From NCBI GenBank assembly GCA_945872425.1, contig CAMBZE010000004.1, positions 1 to 64,000 on the forward strand: a stretch of DNA of 64,000 nt, in the 5' to 3' direction. The stretch's first letter is position 1; the number at the start of each line of letters is the position of its first letter. The notes beneath the pieces were generated by a model. That model saw only the letters and a list, made by a program, of their open reading frames with translations, was not told the DNA's origin and ran no database searches. Shown one piece after another: positions 55,157-64,000 of this stretch. The position numbers and the translations under genes are program-made. This stretch comes from Methylotenera oryzisoli (lineage in GTDB: Bacteria > Pseudomonadota > Gammaproteobacteria > Burkholderiales > Methylophilaceae).

Positions 55157-56698
55157 TTAATAAGCAGTTGTCGCTTTGAAGTCTTGAATTGCTGCATCAA
55201 GCGCTTTTTCGTTGTCGCCACTTAAATCTTTGCTTGCTTCAATCGCATCAGCTAGTGCCTTATATTTAGAAGCAATAAAACCGTGCAACTTACCTTCAAA
55301 AGCCAACACTTTGTTAGTCGGCACATCATCAAGGTAACCTTTATTAGCAGCAAACAATGTAATCGCCATGTTTGAAACGCTTAAAGGTGCATATTGTGCT
55401 TGTTTCATCAATTCAGTAAACATACGACCACGGTCCAATTGTTTACGTGTTGCTTCATCCAAATCTGATGCGAACTGCGCAAACGCAGCCAATTCACGAT
55501 ATTGAGCTAAAGCTAAACGCACACCGCCACCCAATTTCTTGATAACTTTAGTTTGTGCAGCACCACCCACGCGAGACACTGAAATACCAGCGTTAATCGC
55601 AGGACGAATACCGGCGTTGAACAGGTCAGTTTCTAGGAAGATCTGACCGTCAGTAATAGAAATCACGTTGGTTGGAACGAATGCAGAAACGTCACCCGCC
55701 GCAGTTTCAATCACTGGTAATGCGGTCAATGAACCTGTTTTACCTTTTACCGCACCATTAGTGAATTTTTCTACATACTCTTCGTTTACACGAGCCGCAC
55801 GCTCCAACAAACGTGAGTGGATATAGAACACATCACCTGGGTAAGCTTCACGACCTGGTGGACGACGTAACAGCAATGAAATTTGACGGTAAGCAATCGC
55901 TTGTTTAGTCAAATCATCATAAACGATCAACGCATCTTCACCGCGGTCACGGAAGTATTCACCCATGGTACATCCAGCGTATGGCGCCAAGAATTGCAAT
56001 GCTGCTGAATCAGAAGCGGCAGCTGCAACCACGATGGTGTAAGCCATAGCGCCGTTTTCTTCAAGCTTACGTACCACGTTAGCAATGGTTGAAGCCTTTT
56101 GACCAATCGCAACATAGATACAGGTCATATTTTGACCTTTTTGATTGATGATGGCATCAACCGCTACCGCTGTTTTACCTGTTTGACGGTCACCAATAAT
56201 CAACTCACGTTGGCCGCGGCCTACTGGCACCATTGAGTCAATTGATTTCAAACCGGTTTGCACGGGTTGCGACACTGATTTACGTGCAATCACGCCCGGT
56301 GCCACTTTTTCAATCTTGTCTGTCATCTTCGCATTAACAGGACCTTTGCCATCAATTGGCTGGCCTAACGCGTTTACAACACGACCGATCAACTCCGGAC
56401 CAACCGGCACTTCCAGAATACGGCCTGTACATTTACAGGTATCGCCTTCAGTAATGTGTTCGTAATCACCCAATACCACCGCTCCCACTGAGTCACGCTC
56501 AAGGTTGAGTGCCAAACCAAAAGTATTACCCGGGAACTCGATCATTTCGCCAGACATCACGTTTGATAAGCCGTGAATACGAACGATACCGTCCGTTACT
56601 GAAATAACTGTACCTTGGGTACGCGCTTCAGCACTGGTAGAAAAATTTTCTAATCTGCTTTTAATCAGTTCACTGATTTCTGATGTAGATAATTGCAT
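55157..56698 (-). CDS. atpA: ATP synthase F1 subunit alpha
   Basis: [20 protein letters not shown]; 513 aa. Confidence 0.98.
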   Translation of the reverse strand: MQLSTSEISELIKSRLENFSTSAEARTQGTVISVTDGIVRIHGLSNVMSGEMIEFPGNTFGLALNLERDSVGAVVLGDYEHITEGDTCKCTGRILEVPVGPELIGRVVNALGQPIDGKGPVNAKMTDKIEKVAPGVIARKSVSQPVQTGLKSIDSMVPVGRGQRELIIGDRQTGKTAVAVDAIINQKGQNMTCIYVAIGQKASTIANVVRKLEENGAMAYTIVVAAAASDSAALQFLAPYAGCTMGEYFRDRGEDALIVYDDLTKQAIAYRQISLLLRRPPGREAYPGDVFYIHSRLLERAARVNEEYVEKFTNGAVKGKTGSLTALPVIETAAGDVSAFVPTNVISITDGQIFLETDLFNAGIRPAINAGISVSRVGGAAQTKVIKKLGGGVRLALAQYRELAAFAQFASDLDEATRKQLDRGRMFTELMKQAQYAPLSVSNMAITLFAANKGYLDDVPTNKVLAFEGKLHGFIASKYKALADAIEASKDLSGDNEKALDAAIQDFKATTAY

Positions 56699-56731
56699 TG
56701 CTAAACTCCTATAATTTTTTCTGGCTGTGCC

Positions 56732-57268
56732 TTAGGCTGTAAGCGCGTAGGCTAAATTTTGTAATTGACCTTTGACAGATGCATCTATTACGGTATCGCC
56801 AACAATGATTTTGATGCCGCCAATAATTTCCGGGTCGATAGAAACACTTGCCTCAATCTTCTTGCCGAATTTTGCTTCCAAGCGCTTTACCAAGTCCTTG
56901 GTATCTGCCGCGCTGATCTTAACTGCAGCAATGATTTCTGCATCTAGAGTACCTTCGTCTTGCGCCTTCAATGCTTCAAATGCACTGTAGATTTCCGGCA
57001 AAATAGATAAACGGCCATACTCAACTAGAACCTTGATGAGATTCTGTCCGTTTTCATTCAGATTGTTGCCACAAACTTTCAAGAAAGTTGCCAGCATCTC
57101 ACTGCTCACTACTTTTGGGTCTTGAATATAAGCCTTGATTTGCGCATCATTTGCAACTGCAGCAGCAAAACCCAACATCTCAGACCATTTGCCCAAGGCC
57201 TTTTGCTCACGACCTAATTTATAAGCCGCTACTGCATAAGGTCTTGCGATGGTTGATATTTCAGCCAT
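56732..57268 (-). CDS. atpH: ATP synthase F1 subunit delta
   Basis: ISTIARPYAVAAYKLGREQ...IDPEIIGGIKIIVGDTVIDASVKGQLQNL. Confidence 0.96.
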   Translation of the reverse strand: MAEISTIARPYAVAAYKLGREQKALGKWSEMLGFAAAVANDAQIKAYIQDPKVVSSEMLATFLKVCGNNLNENGQNLIKVLVEYGRLSILPEIYSAFEALKAQDEGTLDAEIIAAVKISAADTKDLVKRLEAKFGKKIEASVSIDPEIIGGIKIIVGDTVIDASVKGQLQNLAYALTA

Positions 57269-57305
57269 GTGTTTTCCTTTATCCCTTGCCTTTTGTCTCT
57301 AGGCC

Positions 57306-57776
57306 TTAAAGTTCTGCCGCGAGTTTAGACAACAATTCGCTATGTGCTTTTGCGTCGATTTCTTTACGCAAAATCTTTTCAGCACCTGCAATTGCCAACG
57401 TTGAAACTTGTGCGCGCAAACCTTCTTTCGCACGATTCACTTCTTGGTCAATTTCAGCTTTAGCACCAGCGATAATGCGTTCACCTTCAGACTTGGCATT
57501 ACCTTTAGCTTCTTCAACGATTTGCGTTCCACGTTTTTCAGCTTGCGCAATAATTTCACTCGCTTTTTGTTTAGCTTCAGTCAAAGTCACTTCTGATTTT
57601 TTAGCTGCAACTTCCAAAGCACTTCTGCCTTCTTGCGCTGCGGCCAAACCATCAGCAATTTCTTTTTGACGCGCTTCAATCGCTTTTAACAGCGGCGGCC
57701 AAACAAATTTCACTGTGAACCAAATCAACACAGCAAATGCGATAGCTTGTGCGATAAGTGTAAAGTTAATATTCAT
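57306..57776 (-). CDS. atpF: ATP synthase F0 subunit B
   Basis: [44 protein letters not shown]. Confidence 0.96.
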   Translation of the reverse strand: MNINFTLIAQAIAFAVLIWFTVKFVWPPLLKAIEARQKEIADGLAAAQEGRSALEVAAKKSEVTLTEAKQKASEIIAQAEKRGTQIVEEAKGNAKSEGERIIAGAKAEIDQEVNRAKEGLRAQVSTLAIAGAEKILRKEIDAKAHSELLSKLAAEL

Positions 57777-57854
57777 TTTTGATCCATATTGTTAATCATA
57801 AAAGCACCTGTCATTAAACCATCGCTTAACGACCAGTTAGCTTAATTTTGCTAA

Positions 57855-58212
<358 letters not shown>

Positions 58213-58224
58213 AAAATTCGTTAC

Positions 58225-59058
58225 TTAGTGCGACTCATGCGCCATGGCTAAATACACCACAGTCAACATCATGAAAATAAACGCCTGCAATGCCACGATC
58301 AGAATGTGGAAAATTGACCAACCTGCACCTAGAATAGCACCAGCAATCGTACCGGTTACACCTGTTGCCGCCCACAAACCCAGCAGCAAGAAGATAACCT
58401 CACCGGCGTACATGTTACCGAATAGACGCAAAGAGTGTGAAAGTGGTTTTGAAACATATTCAATCAGATTGAACAGGAAGTTGGCTGGCCATACCCAAAT
58501 TTTTGAACCGAATGGCGCACAAAACAACTCATGAACGAAACCGCCTAGACCCTTAACCTTGATAGCAAAGAAAATCATCAAGATCCATACCGATAGCGCT
58601 AAAGCAAAGGTAGTATTGATGTCTGAAGTGGGCACCGCACGCCATTTAGCATCCGCGCCACCAAAGAATGAAACAATGCCAGCAACCCAGTCAACCGGCA
58701 AAAAGTCCATGGCGTTCATTGCGAACACCCATAAAAACACGGTTAAAGCGGTTGGAGCAATAAAACTGTGGCGATTGCCGTGGAAAATATTCTTTACTTG
58801 GTCATCAATAAAGCCGAATACCAGCTCGACAAATGCCTGACCTTTTGTCGGCACGCCAGAAGTCGCTTTACGGGCAACCAACCACACCAAGCCCATCACA
58901 ATCAAACCAAGTGCCACTGACATAACAAAAGTGTCTACATGCAATGTCCAGAAACCAGCACCGTCGCTCACCGGTTGAGCGTTAAAACTCAAGTGATGCT
59001 CAATATAACTGGATGGTGTCAGTGCGTGTTCAGCGTTGCCTGCGTGTTCTGTAGCCAT
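58225..59058 (-). CDS. atpB: ATP synthase F0 subunit A
   Basis: [19 protein letters not shown]; hydrophobic, 277 aa, operon position. Confidence 0.96.
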   Translation of the reverse strand: MATEHAGNAEHALTPSSYIEHHLSFNAQPVSDGAGFWTLHVDTFVMSVALGLIVMGLVWLVARKATSGVPTKGQAFVELVFGFIDDQVKNIFHGNRHSFIAPTALTVFLWVFAMNAMDFLPVDWVAGIVSFFGGADAKWRAVPTSDINTTFALALSVWILMIFFAIKVKGLGGFVHELFCAPFGSKIWVWPANFLFNLIEYVSKPLSHSLRLFGNMYAGEVIFLLLGLWAATGVTGTIAGAILGAGWSIFHILIVALQAFIFMMLTVVYLAMAHESH

Positions 59059-59082
59059 AGTTTTACTTAATATTTCTTTAAT

Positions 59083-59457
59083 TTACACGTTTAATTTACT
59101 GAGAGCCGCGCCTGAAAACAGGGCTGCAGCTGCCAAACCTGCAATCAGTGCAAACGGCACCAATTGCTTATAGATACTGAATGCGATAAACAACAGAATG
59201 ATTATCACTAAAATTTTTACCGCTTCCGCCTTGAGCAGATTTACTAAAATCGCAGAGGCATCACTATTACCAGCGCCGCGCCGCGCAATAAGAGATGCCA
59301 CATAAGCACCCAGCATCACGCTGGCACCACCTAAAATTGCTGAAATTCCAGCGTGCAAACCTGACAAGATAAACGCGATTACAGCAACTGCCAGCGTAGC
59401 AATTAGCTGAATTTTAAGCATTTTACTAAAAACATCTAATGGTTTTGATGCTGACAA
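59083..59457 (-). CDS. atpI: ATP synthase subunit I
   Basis: Four TM segments, LHAGISAILGGASVMLGAYVASLIARRG; first gene of the atp operon. Confidence 0.88.
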   Translation of the reverse strand: MSASKPLDVFSKMLKIQLIATLAVAVIAFILSGLHAGISAILGGASVMLGAYVASLIARRGAGNSDASAILVNLLKAEAVKILVIIILLFIAFSIYKQLVPFALIAGLAAAALFSGAALSKLNV

Positions 59458-59652
59458 TGACTTAAACCCACCTAAAATTTAACTACCATTTAAAAGCTTT
59501 TTTGTAACCGTTTTATGATTATTTTAACGTTTAGTCTATGCGTACCCAAGAAAGCGCCAAGTAGCAAAGACCGCGATTCTGAATTACTAGCGCTTTTTAG
59601 TCAAGCCTTAAGTTGCATAGAGTGAGTAAGTTGTTTAAGTAAAATGAAACAC

Positions 59653-60546
59653 TTAGCGCGTAATCTTGCTAATAATGCCGTCCAATTGGTCTAAATTTGC
59701 GTAACTGATTTTCAATGTACCCGCGCCATTGGCGCCGGCTTTAATGCTCACTGACGCCCCGAGTTGATCGCTTAATGTTTCTTGCAACCTTAAAATATCC
59801 GGATCGATTTTTGCTGCTTGTGTTGATTTCTGACCAGGAATTGCAATTTCCTCACTTGATTTCTTAACATTGAACTCCTTAACCAGATTTTCTACTTCAC
59901 GCACAGATAAATCGTTATATACAATCTGCTCGGCTAACATCACCTGCTGCGCACCGTCCAAACCTATCAAGGCGCGCGCGTGCCCCATATCCAATTTGCC
60001 GTGCATCAGCATTTCCTGTACTGCTACAGTCAAGGTAAGCAAGCGTAATAAATTTGAAACCGCAACGCGTGAGCGCCCAACCGCCGCCGCCGCTTTTTCA
60101 TGTGTCATCGCAAACTCATCTATCAACCGCTTAATGCCTTGCGCTTCTTCCAGTGGGTTCAGGTTCTCACGTTGAATATTCTCAATCAACGCCATTGCAA
60201 GTGCCGCTTCATCGGCAATTTCGCGCACCAACACTGGCACTTCATTTACACCTGCGATTTGGCTCGCGCGCCAACGGCGTTCACCGGCAATAATCTCATA
60301 ATGCTCATTATCTTGACGCCCATCAGACAATTGACGCACCAAAATAGGTTGTAGGACGCCTTGCGTTTTAATCGAAGCCGCCAATGTCTGCAACGCGGCA
60401 TCATCCATATAACTACGGGGCTGGTATTTGCCTGGCCGCAGCTGCCCTACCTTCAGCATCATGAGCGAATCCGCTTCGCCCACGCTCCCCATATCCCCTG
60501 CAAGCAGCGCATCCAGCCCACGTCCCAAACCTTTTAACTTAACCAT
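59653..60546 (-). CDS. parB: chromosome partitioning protein ParB
   Basis: KLKGLGRGLDALLAGD...PGKYQPRSYMDDAALQTLAASIKTQGVLQPILVR...IIAGERRWRASQIAG. Confidence 0.96.
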   Translation of the reverse strand: MVKLKGLGRGLDALLAGDMGSVGEADSLMMLKVGQLRPGKYQPRSYMDDAALQTLAASIKTQGVLQPILVRQLSDGRQDNEHYEIIAGERRWRASQIAGVNEVPVLVREIADEAALAMALIENIQRENLNPLEEAQGIKRLIDEFAMTHEKAAAAVGRSRVAVSNLLRLLTLTVAVQEMLMHGKLDMGHARALIGLDGAQQVMLAEQIVYNDLSVREVENLVKEFNVKKSSEEIAIPGQKSTQAAKIDPDILRLQETLSDQLGASVSIKAGANGAGTLKISYANLDQLDGIISKITR

Positions 60547-61324
60547 GTTTATTCTCTTTGCTTATATTTTGTTTATCAACGATTTCCTGTGCGAGATCTA
60601 GGTAAGCAATCGCCCCTTTAGAAGCCTTATCGTAATAAAGCACTGGCACGCCGTGACTTGGCGCCTCAGCTAAACGAATATTGCGTGGAATGATCGTTTT
60701 ATAAACTTTGTTGCCAAAATGGCTAATGAGTTGTGCCGATACTTGCTGTGCAAGCATATTGCGGCTATCAAACAAGGTGCGTAATAAACCTTCTATTTCC
60801 AGTGTTGGGTTCAAATGCGCCCGTACTTTTTTAATGGTATTCACCAAGTCCGACAAACCCTCTAACGCATAATACTCACATTGCATCGGGATCATCACCG
60901 CATTGGCGGCCGTCAACGCGTTCACCGTTACCAGATTGAGGGCAGGCGGACAATCAAGCAGCACCATATCATAAGCATCACCCAGATTGGCAATCGCGGC
61001 TTTTAAGCGATTCTCACGTGCCAGCTCATTCACCAACTCAACCTCGGCGCCGGCTAACTCACGGTTTGAAGGCGCAAGGTCAAAACCGCCCTTTTCGCTT
61101 TTTACTACCACCTCTTGCAGTGACTGCTCGCCAATCAGCACATGATAAATGCTTAATTTAAGATGTGCCTTGTCTATGCCGCTACCGGTACTAGCGTTGC
61201 CTTGTGGATCCAAATCAATGAGCAATACACGCTTTCCCAAACTGGCTAGGCTTGCCGCCAAATTGACGCAAGTCGTGGTTTTACCAACGCCGCCTTTTTG
61301 ATTGGTGATTGCTAATATTTTCAT
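60539..61324 (-). CDS. parA: chromosome partitioning ATPase ParA
   Basis: MKILAITNQKGGVGKTTTCVNLAASLASLGKRVLLIDLDPQGNAS. Confidence 0.97.
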   Translation of the reverse strand: MKILAITNQKGGVGKTTTCVNLAASLASLGKRVLLIDLDPQGNASTGSGIDKAHLKLSIYHVLIGEQSLQEVVVKSEKGGFDLAPSNRELAGAEVELVNELARENRLKAAIANLGDAYDMVLLDCPPALNLVTVNALTAANAVMIPMQCEYYALEGLSDLVNTIKKVRAHLNPTLEIEGLLRTLFDSRNMLAQQVSAQLISHFGNKVYKTIIPRNIRLAEAPSHGVPVLYYDKASKGAIAYLDLAQEIVDKQNISKENKHG

Positions 61325-61394
61325 TATATTTTTCTTTGCATTTTTCAGTAATTACATTGCTGCGCTGATCTGAACAACCTTTAGGGCACTTCTA

Positions 61395-62084
61395 TCAATC
61401 ATTTCTTAAAATTACCAGATGCCGCTGCGCATCCAAACCTGCCACTTTTAACACTTTAATCTCACTGGGCGTAATGCCGCTTTTTTCAAATTCATGTTGC
61501 GGAATCGAGCCTTTCATTGCCAGCCACATTCCACCCTCTGCCAACAAATGGCTGGTGAGTTTTACAAACAAACCAATTTCTGAAAATGCACGCGAGATAA
61601 TAACATCAAATTTTGCCTTAATCTCTTGCCCTGAGGTCGCAGACTCGGCGACTTCCTGCTCTTCAATTCGACCATGAATGACCGTGAAATTTGCCAATCC
61701 CAACTGCGCTTTTACTTGTCGCATAAAACTTACTTTTTTCTGCACTGCATCTATCGCGGTTACTTGCAACTCCGGCAAACAAATTGCCAAAACAATACTC
61801 GGCAACCCGGCGCCAGCGCCCACATCAAGTAAGCGCTTGCACTCAATCCAAGGCAATACAGACAAGCTATCCAAGATATGCAATGTCACCATTTCTAAAG
61901 GCTCACGCACCGCCGTCAGGTTATGCACTTGGTTCCACTTATAAATGAGCGCAACGTAATCAAGCAATTTTTGTTGCTGTTCTGCACTCAAATTCAAACC
62001 CATTTCAAGCAAACCAGCTTCTAATTTTGCTTGTAGCTGCGCACGCGCTTCTTGCTTTAAATTGCTCGGCATATTGGCTGTCAT
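61395..62084 (-). CDS. rsmG: 16S rRNA (guanine(527)-N(7))-methyltransferase
   Basis: [37 protein letters not shown]...[17 protein letters not shown]. Confidence 0.96.
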   Translation of the reverse strand: MTANMPSNLKQEARAQLQAKLEAGLLEMGLNLSAEQQQKLLDYVALIYKWNQVHNLTAVREPLEMVTLHILDSLSVLPWIECKRLLDVGAGAGLPSIVLAICLPELQVTAIDAVQKKVSFMRQVKAQLGLANFTVIHGRIEEQEVAESATSGQEIKAKFDVIISRAFSEIGLFVKLTSHLLAEGGMWLAMKGSIPQHEFEKSGITPSEIKVLKVAGLDAQRHLVILRND

Positions 62085-64000
62085 GCTGCGTTTCCCATAT
62101 CAGAATTCACAGCATCCGGACCTAAGGCTTTTACGCGCGATTTACGTTTTAAGTACACCAACAGTAGCGAAATCGCGGCTGGCGTGATGCCTGAAATGCG
62201 ACCGGCCTGGCCAATGGTTTCAGGTTTTTGTGCGTTTAATTTTTGTTGCGCTTCGATAGGCAAACCATGAATTTCACGATAATCCAAATCACCCGGCAAC
62301 CTAGTGTTCTCTTGCCCACGGCTACGCGCCACCTCATCGGCCTGGCGGTCAATGTAGCCTTGATATTTTGCTGCAATTTCAACTTGCTCGCGCACCGTCG
62401 GCTCCACTTCACCCAAGCCCTCAGCCCCCAAAGTGAGCAGGGCGTCGTAACTGACTTCCGGGCGGCGTAGCAATTCAAACAAACTATATTCATGCTCCAG
62501 TGGCTTGCCAAAAATGCTTTGCATGGTATCGGCGCTTAAACTTGCGGGCTGCACAAAGGTTTTTTTCAAACGCTCCTGCTCGCGCACTATCGCTTCTTTT
62601 TTGCGGCTAAACGCTTCCCAGCGCACATCATCTACCAAACCTAACTTACGACCGATTTCTGTCAAACGCATATCTGCATTATCTTCACGCAGTTGCAAAC
62701 GATATTCCGCACGGCTGGTAAACATACGGTAGGGCTCGCTCACACCACGCGTAACGAGGTCATCCACCAGCACACCCAAATAAGCCTCATCACGCGCCGG
62801 ACACCACGCGGCTTTGCCTTGCGCATACAGTGCCGCATTCGCCCCTGCCAGCAAACCCTGTGCCGCCGCCTCTTCATAACCGGTAGTACCGTTGATTTGC
62901 CCCGCAAAAAACAAACCTTGAACCGCCTTGGTTTCTAAGCTTGATTTCAGCCCACGCGGATCGTAATAATCATATTCAATTGCGTAGCCCGGGCGCAGAA
63001 TATGCGCATTCTCCAAACCCCTTACCGAGCGCACCAAGGCAAGCTGAATATCAAAAGGCAAACTGGTAGAAATACCATTTGGATAAATTTCGTTAGTATT
63101 TAAGCCTTCTGGCTCTAAAAAGATTTGATGCGATTCTTTATCAGCAAAGCGATGGATTTTATCTTCAACACTCGGACAGTAGCGCGGCCCCACACCCTCA
63201 ATCACGCCCGTGTACATGGGTGAACGATCTAAACCACTGCGAATAATATCGTGCGTGCGCTCATTGGTATGGGTAATCCAGCAGGGCAATTGGGCAGGGT
63301 GCTGTGCTGCATTGCCCAAAAACGAAAATACCGGCACGGGATCGTCACCTGATTGCACGGTCATCACAGAATAATCAATGGTACGGCCGTCAATGCGCGG
63401 TGGCGTACCGGTTTTTAAGCGTCCGGCCGGCAAACCGATTTCACGTAAGCGAGCCGCCAATGAGATTGATGGCGGGTCACCTGCGCGACCTGCGCTGTAA
63501 TGCTGCAAACCTACGTGTATCAGTCCACCCAAAAATGTACCCGCAGTTAGCACCACAGATTTTGCGGCAAAACGCAAACCTATTTGCGTCACCACGCCAG
63601 CAGCACGCTCGCCATCTAAGATAATGTCATCAACCGCCTGCTGAAACAACCAAAGGTTAGGCTGATTTTCCAACCTGTGGCGTATAGCCGCTTTATACAA
63701 CACGCGATCAGCTTGCGCGCGTGTTGCGCGCACGGCCGGACCCTTGCTGGAATTTAAAATACGGAACTGAATGCCGCCTTCATCGGTAGCTGCTGCCATG
63801 GCACCGCCTAAAGCATCGATTTCTTTGACCAAATGCCCCTTGCCTATGCCGCCAATACTTGGATTACAGGACATTTGCCCCAAAGTTTCGATATTATGTG
63901 TCAGCAACAGGGTTTTTTGCCCCATTCTGGCACTTGCAAGCGCCGCTTCGGTGCCAGCATGACCACCGCCCACCACAATAACATCAAAAATATCAGGGAA
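62081..64000 (-). CDS. mnmG: tRNA uridine-5-carboxymethylaminomethyl(34) synthesis enzyme (5' end beyond window)
   Basis: Reading continues upstream of the listed ORF as [27 protein letters not shown]; the start codon lies outside the window. Confidence 0.96.
   Translation of the reverse strand, partial: FPDIFDVIVVGGGHAGTEAALASARMGQKTLLLTHNIETLGQMSCNPSIGGIGKGHLVKEIDALGGAMAAATDEGGIQFRILNSSKGPAVRATRAQADRVLYKAAIRHRLENQPNLWLFQQAVDDIILDGERAAGVVTQIGLRFAAKSVVLTAGTFLGGLIHVGLQHYSAGRAGDPPSISLAARLREIGLPAGRLKTGTPPRIDGRTIDYSVMTVQSGDDPVPVFSFLGNAAQHPAQLPCWITHTNERTHDIIRSGLDRSPMYTGVIEGVGPRYCPSVEDKIHRFADKESHQIFLEPEGLNTNEIYPNGISTSLPFDIQLALVRSVRGLENAHILRPGYAIEYDYYDPRGLKSSLETKAVQGLFFAGQINGTTGYEEAAAQGLLAGANAALYAQGKAAWCPARDEAYLGVLVDDLVTRGVSEPYRMFTSRAEYRLQLREDNADMRLTEIGRKLGLVDDVRWEAFSRKKEAIVREQERLKKTFVQPASLSADTMQSIFGKPLEHEYSLFELLRRPEVSYDALLTLGAEGLGEVEPTVREQVEIAAKYQGYIDRQADEVARSRGQENTRLPGDLDYREIHGLPIEAQQKLNAQKPETIGQAGRISGITPAAISLLLVYLKRKSRVKALGPDAVNSDMGNAA

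Noticed and set aside
59460-64000. Possible parS sites or DnaA-box cluster near parAB/mnmG suggesting oriC inside the window
   Set aside because: No TGTTTCACGTGAAACA-like sequence and no cluster of TTATCCACA seen; only isolated near-matches elsewhere inside genes. The oriC may be nearby but is not shown here.

Overview
This 64 kb window is chromosomal DNA from a Gram-negative bacterium. Gene content and order suggest a methylotrophic betaproteobacterium close to Methylophilaceae; this is inferred from protein resemblance, not a search. Most of it is conserved housekeeping sequence: prlC, xth, mrcA, trpGDC, hemB, ntrYX-like, rsmB, htpX, fmt, def, dprA, smg, metF, ahcY, a split class II ribonucleotide reductase, waaA, thiC, glmS, glmU, the whole atp operon, parAB, rsmG and mnmG (cut by the window edge). 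Non-coding signals recognised directly are an SAH riboswitch before ahcY-metF, a TPP riboswitch before thiC with a readable three-strand expression platform, several hairpin terminators, an NrdR-like box, and two palindromic dispersed-type repeats inside operons. The window opens in the 3' end of an IS256-type insertion sequence. The best candidate for an under-described system is a compact four-gene operon at about 39.9-43.6 kb: a thermostable-hemolysin/LuxI-fold GNAT-like protein, an AMP-forming acyl ligase with an unusual A10 motif, a haem-oxygenase-like diiron (TenA/UndA/SznF-type) protein, and an SDR. It lies divergent from an LTA-synthase-like sulfatase and has an upstream dyad operator candidate. 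Other items of interest are a 31-codon secreted LysM-like remnant translationally coupled to dprA, and a two-component/porin/PstS-like island without transporter genes. No tRNA, rRNA, CRISPR array or prophage was seen.
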